From the NCBI RefSeq assembly GCF_014851395.1, contig NW_024040707.1, forward strand, positions 10,390,187-10,454,186: a stretch of 64,000 bases of DNA, read 5' to 3'. Under the pieces are notes generated by a model. That model was given only the letters and a program-made list of their open reading frames with translations, did not search any database and was not told the DNA's origin. Each line of letters opens with the position of its first letter. Position 1 is the first letter of the stretch. Source of the stretch: Micropterus salmoides. Taxonomy: Eukaryota; Chordata; Actinopteri; Centrarchiformes; Centrarchidae. Made by a program: the position numbers and the translations under genes. Positions 26,209 through 39,600 of this stretch are shown one piece after another.

Positions 26209-28717
26209 GTGATATAAGTTAGTTGTTTTTCCAAGTTACTCAGCCATTGTACAGTTAAGTACTTTAAACAGCTGCTCTTACCAATGAAGAAGATCCCTGA
26301 GGTTTTCTTGACGGGAATGGAAAAAAACTACGTAAAGCAGAAGCAAAGTGTGTAACATTTAGAGGCTTCCTCGTATTTCTCACATGTGGCAATGTTGTGC
26401 AATCTGTGTAAAACTGTAAGTTGATTTACTTAAACAGCAGGTGGCACTATCTATCTATCTATCTATCTATCTATCGTTATTATCTACAGTATGTGGCACA
26501 GCATCATCAGACTTTGTCAAATGTTGTGAAAATCTAATTTGGAGATATCATTTGCTATGGGAGAAACAATATTATCTTTTGCCTCGCTGCTTCACATCCC
26601 TTGAATTTATCTGAGTATTTCCTCAGGCTTTCATTCATTTAATTTGATTCTTTGACATTTTGCGCACTGTACATTTTGAATAACTTAATAATGATTTAAC
26701 TGATGCCATGTATTATCATAAAAGATTATGCTTTCAGATTTCTTTTCATGTGCTTAGGTGTTTCATGTGCACATCACATTCACAGCTTCTGACTTGGCTG
26801 TTTTCTGGGGTACAGTTTAGTCCTGCAGACATGAGTTGACTTTGTATGGTTGATAACCGCTAACAAATTGCTTTGTTGTAGCATCCAAAAGAAAAACCAA
26901 CAAATATTTTAAATGGTTTCACTCCAAATCGAATAGACATTTCCAAAAACCTGTGAAATAGACAAACAGATTTAAAGAATTTTTTAAAGAAAATCATTTC
27001 AAAAAGAAATACCACAAGGTGAAAAATATTGTAGTTGTGTAATCTGAGCTGATTATGTCAGAGAGCCGTCACTTACTGACAGTTAGGTAGACTGACATGT
27101 CTTTACCAAGAAGGATCACTCTGAACTTCATGTACCATATTTTAAAACATAACTTTTTCTTACAATATGTAAACTTTACAGTATATTTATCCATTGTTAA
27201 TCATTTATATTAATAATAATATAGATTTTCTGAGTTTAGGAGGAAGCTGGAATGACATTAATGTGTTTGAGGTCAACCAATGTAGGAAAAAACAGAACTA
27301 TGTTGATGACAAATGCCCTGGTGGTGTGTAAGTAAGCAGCACAAGGGTTACAATACCCACAGGCACAAATTTATTTTTGAAAACCTCCTTTATAACAAGG
27401 GCTTATTTAACATCTTAAACTTACTCATAGTATAGTTAGATCTGATAATTCTGACATAGAAACAAGACAGAATAGTTTATGAACCTCATTTTAAGTTTGT
27501 GAATATGCAGACTACTATTAAATGAGGTCACAGTGTTAGCATTCTTTACTTTAAACTGAGCAGATGTATAATGTAAGTACATGTATGATATGTGAAAGAT
27601 TAGCCTTTTGTAGGAGGTTTTTTACCTCTGGGAAAGAATTCTCAAGTACTAAATTAACTTTCCCGAGATGATGAAATGACCTTGGTGAAAATTTAAATAG
27701 GATACTTTTTCACTTTTAACTAAGACAATGATTGGGTAAATGAAACATCCCACTATCAGTCCCCTTGACACTTGTTTGACGTCTTTTCAAATTTTTGAGA
27801 CATGCCTTGAAAAGCAGATTTGTTGGTTTGTTTTGGAAAAGCAAATGACATTACTTTTGCTACGCTTTGGCTCAGCCAAGGTGTTTTCCGCTGACACCAG
27901 CATATCTTTCTTCAAATATTGCACACACCGTTAAAGATAAAGAAGGCTGCATTATAATGGAAGCTAAATGATTAGATAAGTTCTCCATTTACCATGTGAA
28001 TGCTTTTGATTTCAATGCAAATCCATTTTCATGACATATCACGATCCCCTCATTTCAGTATGATTAGAGTTGTCAAACATATTTATCATCACATATCTGC
28101 AGTCTAAGTAGTTTCTTAAAGGCAATTTTATTTGCCTATTGTTTATGTGACTTGACTTCTAATGTTTTATGTCACTGCCAAACAGAGGCAGTTAATTTAC
28201 TGCATGACACAAAAGGCATATTTGATATCATAGATTGTTATTGTTCTCCTGTGCTTCCATGCATAGATATGCCACTTTATACATAGGATTCTTTCTGATA
28301 TGCATTAAGAATATTTATTACAATTTTGGGCAGATCAGAGATAATTGGTATAATATCATTTATCTACATCCATAACAAACATTTGTGACAAATTCTTTAA
28401 TGTTTTTTTGGTGTTTTGTGTAACATTTTAAACAAACCCTGTGCATATTTTCTGCATTGGTTTTTTTTGCTTGGGATTATGCTTGGTTTGTATTTATGAG
28501 TCCTTCATGCAAGGAGAAAGTGTGCCTGTGGAGAGTATGTCTGGAAGCGAGATAAGTAATCACTTATTACTCCTTAAGTGAGCACATTTGATTTTCATTG
28601 AAATAATCTTTTGCAAATAAACACCTTTTTGGCAGATGCCCTTAGTCTTTGTTAGGTCTGAGCAAACTGGCTGTGTATAAAAGCACCTGATAGATGACCT
28701 CCTTGTACAAGGTAGTC
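26209..28717. other. Intergenic region before the chitinase gene
   Basis: AT-rich sequence with no recognisable exon apart from a possible 5' exon of the CD300-like gene near 26280-26330 (minus). An (ATCT)n tetranucleotide run sits at 26448-26475. Confidence 0.5.
26448..26475 (+). repeat. (ATCT)n microsatellite
   Basis: Seven tandem ATCT units. Confidence 0.97.
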
Positions 28718-31700
28718 ATGGGCAAAGTACTGTTTGTGACGGGTAAGTCAGTGCTGCTGTATTTTGAAAAATGTCTCTCTTCTATGTAGAGCAGATGGTC
28801 TACTGCTAATTTCTATTTCCAGGATTTGAATATACAGTATATTGCATCTATTTTAGGGTGCAGTTTTAAGCACTTATTCCATTATATTTACTTTTGCTCA
28901 AAGATAAACATGTGACTTTCTATTTTACAGCTCTGGCCCTGCTGCTGCATGCGCAGCTTGGTAAGCAATCTATGAATATGGGACACAATGTACATGTTTA
29001 TTTCTCTTTTTATGGTCACAAATTGCATTGTATCATGTGGTTGGTGTGTAAATAATTAGGGGTTTCTTTTGAATCAAAGGCTCATCCTTCATACTGTCAT
29101 GCTACTTCACAAACTGGGCACAGTACAGACCACCTCCAACCATTTTTATGCCCAATGACATCGACCCATGCCTGTGTACCCATCTTCTGTATGCCTTTGC
29201 CACCATAAAGAACAACCAACTGGCCACCTATGAGTGGAATGATGTGGAGCTTTACAGTCAGTTTAATGCCCTTAAGAACAAGTGAGTCACTAAAAAATGT
29301 GTTTTGTATAAATAACCCAATAAAGAATAAAAAAATGTTTCACTAATAGAGCACAGTTAGGAAAGGATTGTTTTTACTTGTCACTGCAGTGTACTGTAAA
29401 TTGTCTGATTCTATGGCAGGAATGGCAACCTGAAGACTCTTCTGTCTGTTGGAGGATGGAACTTTGGCTCTACAGGGTGAGATAATCCACTGATATCTGC
29501 AGACTCAGCACTCTAAACAGTGGAGAGCTTCCGTTTAAATTAATTTATTTCTGTTCCCACATTAGGTTTTCACAAATGGTGCTGAGTGCTGCCAACCGTC
29601 AGACCTTCATCAACTCAGTCATTTCATTCCTGAGGAAGTATGAGTTTGATGGACTTGACATTGACTGGGAGTATCCAGCCAACAGAGGAGGCTCTCCTGA
29701 GGATAAGCAATACTTCTCTGTTTTCCTGGAGGTTAGTTTGCTATGTCTGGTTTTCTGCTCAGTGTCCAGTTTATTTTATTTCTGTTAAAATCATTTCTTA
29801 CCTGATAGCATAACTGTTCAAGCTTTCTCCCACATTTTTGTGGCCACAATAAATCCCTTGGGGTTTTCACAGTGCCTTGTTGAATAAAAGAATAAAAGAT
29901 GTATAAGTGCAAAACAGCTCACAAACTGACCATGTTACAAATCATGGATTATGAAACCAGGAGTTCAGTTAACACTAAATATTTTATATCTGTTGACATT
30001 CAACAGGAGATGAGAGCTGCATTTGAGAATGAGGCCAAGCAAAGCAACAAGGCTCGTCTTCTGATGTCTGCTGCTGTGGCGGCTGGAAAGAGCAACATTG
30101 ATTCAGCTTATCAAGTTCCCAAGCTTGGCCAGTAAGCATCTAAAGCAATATTTGTGGTGTGTCCTATCTTATCCACAGCAACATAGACTGTCACATTTGA
30201 ACAGAACAACTCTGAATGTCATTCCTTTACTCTAAAAGATCAATGTAAGCTTGTTAATCATGTTGTGGTAACCTCTCCTTTTCTTGTTTTCCACACCCAG
30301 GGCCCTGGATATGATCAATGTCATGACGTATGACTTCCATGGCTCTTGGGACCCAATGACTGGTGAGTGCAGTCCCCTGTTCAGAGGCCCAGAGGACCAG
30401 GGTGGCTACATCTATTTCAATGTGGTGAGTGCTTGAACATCCACATTAACATTTTCGTATACCAAAATTGGGCTAGTCTAAAAAATACACCTACAGTTTC
30501 TCTGTAAGTTTAGTAAGCTTCATCTGCAACTACATTAAAACACCCACAGAAGCTATCTAGTTCCAGAGCCATGTATATTTCCAATTCCTTTGTTCCAGGA
30601 CTATGCCATGAGCTACTGGAAGAGCCTGGGAGCCCCAGCTGAGAAGCTGCTTGTTGGTTTCCCAACGTATGGTAACACATTCACTCTTAGGAACCCTGCT
30701 GACCATGGTGTTGGAGCACCTATTGCTGGTGCTGGAACACCAGGAAAGTACACACAAGAGGCTGGGGAACTTGCTTACTTTGAGGTATGCTTTCTTATTT
30801 AAGAATAAGCTTGAATGCTGATGGTGTTAGTTAATGTTCAGTGTTAGTTAATGTTCTTCTGTATGCTCGATAACAGATCAGGCTGGTTTATCATAGAATT
30901 ACAGACCCCAGATGAACAAGTGAATGTGTTCCTAGGCTGTCATTTATGCATCACTTTGCAAAAATTACAGATCTGCGGCTTTTTGAAAGATGGAGCAACT
31001 GAGGTTTGGAATCAGGCCCAGGATGTGCCGTATGCTTACAAAGGAAACCAGTGGGTGGGGTATGACAACATCAAGAGCTTCCAGATCAAGGTAACAGAAT
31101 ACTTGTTTTACCATTTGACAGGCCACTCTGTTGGCTGCTGCAAATAACATCTATGCTAAAAATGTTTGAAACTCTCCATAACCTGTTGACTTTTCATGTA
31201 TTATAAAATGTGAATATTTTGCTTCTGTGCTATAGCAGAATGTGACAGAGGGAAAAGTATTGTGTGTTTTTGACCTCAAAATGCTTTCTACAACATCCCC
31301 TTCTGGCTGCCTGTAGGCTGACTGGCTGACAAAGAGTAACTATGGAGGTGCCATGGTGTGGACCCTTGACATGGATGACTACTTGGGCACTTTCTGTAAC
31401 CAGGGAAAATACCCACTGATTAATGTTCTCAAAAAGGGCCTTAATCTGGAACAAGCATGTAAGACGTTTAATTTTATTATTGATGGTCAATGTGAAATCC
31501 ACAGTGTTCTCAGAAAAAGTATGTTATTAAGTAATTTTCTGATGTTTTTCAGCCTGTGCCCCGCCTGCCACTCCACTTCCTCCAATCGCAGGAGTGAGTG
31601 CGACTACTGGAGGCAGCTCTGGAGGCAGCTCCAGTGGAGGCAGCTCCTCAGGTGGGGACTCGGGCACCAGCGGCATGGACAGCGGTTTCTGTGCTGGAAA

Positions 31701-31833
31701 GGCCAGTGGCATGTACCCCGACCCAACAAACAAGAACCAATTTTACAACTGCAACAACGGCAAGACCTACTTTGAGAACTGTGCTGCTGGTCTGGTCTTT
31801 GACAGTTCCTGCTCTTGTTGCAACTGGTCCTAA
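28718..31833 (+). CDS. chia: Acidic-type chitinase, GH18 with C-terminal chitin-binding domain
   Basis: Eleven exons join in frame: 28718-28742, 28931-28960, 29080-29281, 29420-29476, 29566-29731, 30007-30131, 30301-30424, 30599-30784, 30971-31090, 31317-31458, 31553-31833, giving 485 residues, the normal CHIA length. A signal peptide (MGKVLFVTALALLLHAQLG) precedes the GH18 barrel. The catalytic DxxDxDxE motif is DGLDIDWE at 133-140, with E140 as the acid, and the chitinase words SVGGWNFGS, MTYDFHGSWD and MVWTLDMDDY are present, so the enzyme should be active. A Gly/Ser hinge (about 412-437) leads to a six-cysteine chitin-binding domain (439-484, ending CSCCNWS). It is secreted and cleaves beta-1,4-chitin in gut or defence, by family knowledge. 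AATAAA lies at 32004-32009. It is convergent with mfsd4a. Confidence 0.96.
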
Positions 31834-32466
31834 AGCTCAAGTTTTAGATTGACTGGTTAACTGTAGGCTGAATGACTCTGTTTTACAATTGTTCTTAGTT
31901 CTCAGGAGCCATCTTCTCTGAGTACAAAGTCCTTCTTTCCACATTGGATGTATAACAATGTAAAACTAATGCTGTTCTCTAGAGTAATTTTCAAAGCAAA
32001 GAAAATAAACATTTGAATTGTTGCTGGTGTGTTGTATCTATCCACATTCGTTTGCCATGTCATTGACCATATTAGACTAATTGTTTTAATACACATATTA
32101 TACAGTTCATATATGTCCATGTACATATGCCAAAAGATATGCAAAAACACATGGAACAAAAGATTACATTTAAAAACAAAGAGTCAAGTATTTTAAAGAG
32201 AAATCATAATCATAAACCTTGTATGGTGAATGTCAAACCATGATGAAATATAAAACATAACACCAATCCACAATATGTCCATGATTTAACATGTCAACAC
32301 TGTTTGTGATTTACAAAACAGAGAAACAATCTAAGAGTTTGACCTACAACATCCAACAGTAGCACACTATTTACTTTAGCTTTAGTAAAACAGTCTTAGA
32401 TGATAGATTGTTGTAATACTTCCCCTACAGTGGCCAGTAAAGGACAAAACACAGCTGCTGCCTCTC

Positions 32467-35400
32467 TCAGCTGCTCTCTTTCTCCTCCTTCTGTTCTGTT
32501 TTGCTCTCCTTGGTTGCTGGTTCCTGCACCATGGCTGACGTTTTTGCTGTTCCTGTTGGGATGCAGAGGGAGTTGGAATGGGGGATGATGATGATTGTGA
32601 AATTAATGAAAATGAACCTTCAGTAGTAGTGTATGAGGGTGCTGGTTGATACCATACCTGTGAGGTAATTTCTGTGCATTTGATGAAACAGCAGGAGACC
32701 AATGAAGAGGATAAAACCAGCGCAGGCGATTATCATTCCACACAGCAGGAAGCTGTAGCTCCCTTTTGTCTGGATAATCTGGGGTTGAGTTAGCAACATT
32801 AAACTATTGAACATTAATCTAAAACTTCAAAATCCACTGGGCTTGTTTTTGCAATTATAAGCCAAGTTCTCTACTTCTACGCACTTTATTTTTCTGTGAT
32901 AATGAAGATACTTATCAGACTTACTGAGCCAACCAGGACCTGCATTACCATCTCTCCCATCCCTGCACTTGTCACCAGGACTGTAGTTGCACATCCTGCA
33001 AAAAGAAATGTATGGTTTATGTCCTCTCCTTGCATTGATTCCATTACTGTGTTATTAGTATTGTGGTATAAACACTTCATTATACCCCGATAATCAAGGA
33101 TGTCTTCCGTATAGGCAAGCATACAGGGGAATATGCTGCTGAGGAAAAGCCCACATAAACAGGTCCCGACAAACAGAAAGATGCTGCTTGTGTAGAAAAT
33201 AAGGAGCATCAACACAGTAACTATAGCACCTGCCTGTAAAAACAAAGAGAGCATTATTAATTTAGTGTTGATCAGAGTGTTTGACCTTTGGGTTTCATTG
33301 TGTATGTCCTATCTATAATATGATGACACACTAAATGATTTATTGGCCTTACCAGGTTGAACATAAGCAGTCTCACAGGCTGGAAATGGTATGAGAGAAG
33401 AATGGACAACAGACGACCAGCAGTGATCGCTGCCCAAAAGATACTAGCTAGGTAACCTGCTGTCTTATGAGGCAGTGACATAGGTGGAGCCACACCATAG
33501 GTGTATACAAAGCCGGCATATGCGCCCTGGAAGGAAAAGACAGGTTCCTTCATGTACTTTACCTTCTGTGTTTTATGTGAAACAGATTTTGTATGAAATT
33601 CGTAAAGTTTTATGTGGAATGTGTAAATGCACATCATATTATTTATCTGCACCCCTCACTCACCACAATACCATCGGTCATGAAGAGCACCATCCCACCA
33701 AGGATATGAATCATAAAGAAGGATACTGGCAGCCCACGCAGGTTATCATTCTGACAGCAGCTAAAGATATCCCCATGACCTGTAACAGAGCGAAGAGTCA
33801 CAAATGACAGATTGTAGAATTTATTGTGATTTTTCTTTTTCATCTAAATCCAGGAAAATATGAATTATTCATCATAAAATAGGGGTCCTGTATAAAAATC
33901 ACTTCTTCCATGTCTTTACCTCCAGCTTCATGTTCATGCTCCACGTCCGGGCCCTCGGCCCCCTGCTGGTTCTCCATTGCTAATTCATCTTTGTCCAGGA
34001 GACGAGGAGTGGTGCTGGGGCAACATGGGATCAGCTGCTCCCGATACATCAGGAACAGGACTGCAATGGGCACGGGAAGCTGAGGGTACACAAATACTAT
34101 TCATTTTTTTCAATTTGTAATTTTAACAGTTAACTGAAATATCAGATTAAGAAGCTATGAAAAAGCAACCGCTCTCCTGCACATCCACTACTGTACATCT
34201 GTTCAGTGTCTTACATTGATAAGCGCCATGATCCAGAAGGCATAGTGCACACTGGACTCCTCTTCCCCTCCCTCATGGGGAAGGTGGCTCTGAGTTATGT
34301 TGTGCTCTGCAATCGGACTGTTTCTCAGCATGTTCCTGAAATGATGCATGGTCTCAGTCCCATTCCCTGTGTGATTCCCACAGCCCGTCTCTGAAAGGAA
34401 AGGATCTGCAATCAATGGGCTCACCAGGGCTCCGAACCCAATGAAGAAATGAAGAGCCTGCAAATATGTAGAAGACAAAGGCCAGAGACATGACTTACTG
34501 TGTTTTTTAATTATCTAATTGGCTTAATTTAACAAAATACACCTACAGAACATACTGTGTGGAAAATTCTTGATAACTTGTTTGTGGAGAAATACAAACA
34601 AAACATTCCCTATGCTCTCTAAAGCTGATGATTCACGGGGCAACTTTTTGAGCAATGTTGCTGGGCAATCTTGCTAGTGGCAAGTCCGACTATGTTTTGA
34701 ACGGATAGCGGCGGTGCGGGGCGGGTGGCGGAGTGGTGGGGGAAAGGGATTACAGTAGTAATCTTTACTCATTACCACTGACGGCAACGTTGCCCTTCAC
34801 GATTGCTCTAAAAGTTGCTCTGTGTATCATCAGCTTAAGTTATAATTTATAATACATCTGACTATTAATTATTCATAAGATGTGAATGCTATCATGCCAG
34901 TATTTCAACAGATGATGAACAGATTCTTAGGACTTTTTCACCTGTAAGAAAACAGCGGAGTCTTTCTGATAGATGGTTACCAGCTGAATATTAGCGATGG
35001 TGTCAATAATGCCCATTGCCAACCCAGACACAGCCATGGCGACGGCAAGCAGGAGAACATTATTGCACAGAGGGATGATGGCAAATATTACAGAGATGAT
35101 GAGAGTAGAGACAAATAAGGCAGCTAGAGCACTGAACAACCTTTAAGAAAGAAAAAATACAAATTCAGTTATAATGATTGTTAATCGTTTACAGATTATT
35201 TATGCACATTAAATACCTGCACAGCAGAGTCTATGGGATAACACATGATACTTACGTCCTTTTGAAGACACCACCAACAGAGCTACCAATCAACAAGCAG
35301 AACTGCTGGGAAAAGAACACCCAGGTAATCTGATTAAGTGTTGAGTTTGTTTGACATTGCAAGTCCAAAATTGTAGGTCCAAGGAAAGCAATACAGAGTC

Positions 35401-35494
35401 CAAAGCTGAAGAAAACACTCCAATAGGTCAGTGTGTGATGGGCATTCCTTTTAAATAAAGTTAAGATCCGCTCATCCACAAACATCTTGGCCAT
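32467..35494 (-). CDS. mfsd4a: Major facilitator superfamily domain-containing protein 4A
   Basis: Ten minus-strand exons join in frame: 35494-35256, 35140-34942, 34457-34215, 34079-33920, 33779-33664, 33526-33353, 33233-33086, 32995-32925, 32778-32658, 32552-32467, giving 518 residues. Recognition rests on TLTYWSVFFSFGLCIAFLGP, QISWVFFSQQ-like QITWVFFSQQF, YQKDSAVFLQ, HFFIGFGALVSPLIADPFLS and MLAYTEDILDYRGCATTVLV, all MFSD4A hallmarks. It has about 12 membrane helices, with a luminal loop carrying NHT, NGT and NIT sequons and a cytosolic loop rich in Glu. The last exon, a Lys/Glu-rich tail ending KEESS-like KEKESS, is the least certain. The transported substrate is not established. MAKMF and MFVDE are alternative starts six bases beyond each other's frame context; I chose the first. 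A MITE lies in intron 2. Confidence 0.95.
34623..34835. mobile_element. Harbinger-like MITE with TAA target duplication, in mfsd4a intron 2
   Basis: The left end AGCTGATGATTCACGGGGCA and the reversed right end AGCTGATGATACACAGAGCA form inverted repeats of about 35 nt (continuing AACTTTT...GAGCAAT). TAA flanks both sides (34620-34622 and 34836-34838), the 3-bp duplication typical of PIF/Harbinger. It is 213 bp long and has no coding capacity. Confidence 0.85.
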
Positions 35495-36004
35495 CTGAAT
35501 ATGTGACAGCAGCTCTGTGAAGTTTTGTCGAAGTCTATAATAGCGTAATTAATTTTTTGATCTCTTTTAAAGCTTTAAGCTCCCTCCTCTTTGGATTGCC
35601 TAACTGAAAAAGGATGTCCTCTTGAGTTAATGGGTGAAGTGGAGATTCTTCCAACAATGATATGACCATATGAATTGTGTCAATGATTAGCAATGAAAAA
35701 GAGTGTGTGGAAATGCTACTAGAAAGTGTGAATTTATACGGCATAGCACTGCACTAACACAATCAATGAAAAATGTATAATTCAGGAAGCAATGACGCAT
35801 AGGCTTCTCATAGACATAAAACACAGCGGCACTTATAATACAAGAACTTGGACACTAAAAATTACATAATGCTGGTGTGTTGTTAAAATATAGATATAGA
35901 AAATTTATTTTATTTAAACTCTATGAAAAGTTAGGTGTTCAGCTGTGAATGCAACATCATATAATCATTTAAAGAATGTTTTCTTGTGGAATTTATGCTT
36001 TTTT

Positions 36005-36138
36005 ATTTGATAGACACAGTCAAAAGAGATAGGAAAGGCTGGGGAGAGAGGGGGGATGACATGTAGCAAAAGGCAAGAGTTGGACTCGAACCCTTGATAC
36101 ATGGTGCGCTCTCTACCAGGAGAGATACTGGGGTGCCC
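36005..36138 (-). mobile_element. tRNA-derived SINE
   Basis: On the minus strand it starts GGGGCACCCCAGTATCTC, with A-box-like CTGGTAGAGAGCG and B box GGTTCGAGTCC, then CATGTCATCCCCCCTCTCTC. This is a well-known teleost SINE body. It ends in a T-rich stretch on the plus strand. Confidence 0.8.
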
Positions 36139-36459
36139 CCGTTAAATAATTTATTGTTATAAAATCTTTCCAATTTTTAAAAGATCATAACTGATTCTTT
36201 CCTCTGTGTAGGCTACTGTACATTACTTTATATTAAATAGGCCTATTGCACATAATGGGCTTGTTTTTTATCAGCAAAAAATCTAGCAACACCATGATAT
36301 TGAGTCAAATGTCTCAACAACTACTGGATAAACTACCATGGAATTTGGAACAGACAATTCATGTCACCCACAGGATGTTACAGACGTGAGTTTTGTCACA
36401 TAATGTACTTATTTCAACCCAAACCAAACTGTGACCATAAACTAAGATGGTGAACATGG

Positions 36460-36625
36460 TAAACATTGCAATTGCTATTTATCAGAGGTTGCACGCCTCT
36501 GGAGTAACTAGGGGTTAAGTGTTTTGCTCAGGGACACAATGGTGGATGTGTCACAATGGGGATTTGAACCCCCATTGGCATATGTCCAAAGGCATATGTC
36601 TTATCCACTGCGCCATCTCAATAAC
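36460..36625 (-). mobile_element. tRNA-derived SINE (second family)
   Basis: On the minus strand the head reads GATGGCGCAGTGGATAAGAC, with B box GGTTCAAATCCCC, followed by GTGTCCCTGAGCAAAACACT and TTAACCCCTAGTTACTCCAG. That is the conserved core of a widespread fish SINE. The acceptor-stem pairing of a real tRNA is absent. Confidence 0.8.
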
Positions 36626-39600
36626 TGTTATGAAATTTTCTCTATTTTTTTCTCTGAAATTTCTTTTCTTGCAAGAATGTGTGTGTGGGTCAGTGTGAAG
36701 GTTCAGGAAGAACACTAAGGATGGACAATATTTGCAATATGAATATGAATACCTTTGAAAATTGATGTCAACCGGCCAAGAAACTGGCAGATGATGTGCA
36801 TCTCACAGCTACTGCAGGATATAGATATTTAGAATTCTTGCATTTAACTGTTAAAAATGTGTATTCTATAATGAATAACGTTGAGTAATATGTTGTATTA
36901 CTTGTCCCTCAGATGTATGAATAAAAGAAATAACTTAATACCTAATCCACTTAATGATTGTATGGGAGAAGCAAAGCTCTACTGGTTGTGGCCAAATATG
37001 AGCTTCCGGCAAGGTTGAAACAGGAGAAACTAAAGAAATCACAATGCAGATGTGTAACTGATTTGCCAACATGCCCTGCAAGGTGGGGATGCTGGCCAGG
37101 TACTAAGCCCTAAGAAATATATGTGTTTATACAAAAGGCATTCATTAACATTCACTTCCTCTTCTCAAGATGGGTTCTCCAGGTAATTGTCAACTAACGT
37201 GATCTTAGAGGTGTGTAAGGGGGTGTTAAACATCAACAGCAACTTCTAGTTACAGAAGTAGGACATCCGTTTTTGAATGAATTTAGTGTTTACACAGGTT
37301 AGATTAGGAAGAGGTACTGTGTGTGTAAGTAAATGTAACCCACCAACATTTTCTTTGTATTTCCCTGTATTTTTGTTGAGCAATTTCACTCACTGTTTAG
37401 CGATACAATACCTAAAACAGCACAAAACAACAGTCTACATTTACCTTGTCAAACATTCTTAAAATCACATCCACTCCATCTGTCTCATTGAAAAACTATT
37501 ATTTTTAATATTTATTGCTGTACTCTCCTATTTCACTGAAAGGTCTATTATCAGTATATATGTATATTGGAGGCTTCGGGTTTCCACATAACACTTCTGT
37601 AAGTTGCATATTCGACTAGGATTGGCTTCCAAACTAGTTGCAATGTCACAAAATTGAGCTCTTTGTGATTTAAGGTGAGTACAGATGAATGAGAATAAAA
37701 CAGTCTTCTAACTCATTCATCATTCTGTACAGTGAAGCTAAATCAAGTGAAATAACAAAGTAACAAAATACATTCATGAGAAGAGGTGCCTTTTAAAAAT
37801 TTTCTACACAGTTTCAGCACTAGATGGTGTAAAAGCATCACATTTGTCCACGATTCAATGCAAAAATCAATCAGGTTTGCCTCTATAGGAATATAATACG
37901 TTTGTGGCTCTGAACAAGGAATAACTAACATATATTAATGTAGGAAACAACACATTCATAGAGTATTAATTTTAATACAAAATGATCACTGTTGTTAAAT
38001 ATGTGACAAGCATATTTTTCATCTCTCCCACTCTCAAACACACAGAGAACCCAGCATCTCTTTTTAAGTCTGATGGTTTGCTGATGGCAGCCACATAAAG
38101 AAACAACACATCAGTAACATGGTTTAAAGTGGGCAAAAACAGCATTGCCTTGCTCCTCTCTGTCTCATCTCCATAGGCTGACATTTAGCCAACTTTCACT
38201 CAGAGGCCTGAGACTGTGCCAGGACAATGTGACAGGAATCATAATCATAATGCTCTATTTTTTTCTCTCTGCTCTTCTCCCACTTTTACTATTTGTTACA
38301 TCTACATACTGCGTCTCCTAAGGGTCCAGTGAGCCTGCACAGAAAAGCACATGCTGCCATACATGATAAAATAAGAGTAAATGACATGGACTACATGCTA
38401 ATGTCTCTAAAGTCTGATGTATTTCTTCATAAGCCTGTGGATGTGTATATTTAATCATGAGTGAGAAAGATAAACATTTCAATGCCTATACGAAGGAGGA
38501 AGTCACAATGTTTGTGTATTATCGCATGTCAAGTCAGGAAGGCATACACGATTCACATTCATGCACAAGTGAGAGGATTAGCTGAAGTAGACAGTGCAGT
38601 AAGAAATTTATCTGTCGCCTATCCGCATTTCTCTAGTTAGTCCCTGTAGCCCTGGATGGAAATGCCCTGCAGTGCACCCCTACACATCTCCTCAAGCCCA
38701 AAATAGAGCCATGGATATGTGGTATGCAAACAGACATGTCTGCAGGGCAAAACAGTGCTTTTCTATGAGGCTGTGTGCTTTCAAACTAGCTGCTGGTGAT
38801 GCAGTTAAGATATAAAGCACTTGTGAAAGTTAGTATATGAGTAGATCAAAAGTTTATCTGAGAATATTTATTCAGAGAAGTTCAAGAGACACAATGAAGT
38901 GTCACCTTCATGTGAAATCATTTCTATAAAAGGGAGCATTTTCTTGGCTAACTCTTACCAAAACTATGGTTTAGTTTACATGTCAGAAAGGAAATTTGTC
39001 CTGTCAAGTGTGTTTTCGAGTCACAGTTGACCATGATCTTCCCATAAATTTAAAGAATAGCTTCACATTTTGTCTTAAAACAGTAGTCAGGTGCCCATAT
39101 GTACACTGACACAGTTTTGTCTTCATTCATTCTGTTCCTACCGGCAACTAAGAGATCCCTTATTAACCTGCTTCCAATGTAGGTGATCCCCTTTTCTCAT
39201 TTTATGCAAAAATACATACCAAAGTTTATCTGGTGCTACTATGAGGCCTCAGCAGTCTGTGTTAGTGAAATCAGCTGCATCTCTTCCAAAGTTACAACTT
39301 TTTGGAACAAAAGTCCCTCTTTGTGTTTCCCTGGACAGTTTTTCTGTGTTGAGTTACAGTGAAGTGATGCACAAAGAGGGAATTTTGTACTAAAAGGACT
39401 GTAACTGAAAAATAACCAGAATGTATTTTTGCAAATAGTGAAGACTGTGGATTTTGTCTCCTGACATTGAAAGCCCACTAGAAACTGATCTTGCACTAGC
39501 AATTATGAACAGGAGTGATTACAGCAAGCAAAACTTGTTTTCAATAACAGTTGTTTTAAAACTTGTAAACTTAAAACGTACAAGTGGATATTGTCTTTCA

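Noticed and set aside
31527..31840. Antisense frames rich in Pro/Glu or Cys/Ser over the chitinase hinge
   Set aside because: They are shadows of the Gly/Ser-repeat hinge and chitin-binding exon of chia.
36460..36625. Possible tRNA gene with A and B boxes
   Set aside because: Flanked by the SINE core sequence and lacking a matched acceptor stem, so it is a tRNA-derived SINE.
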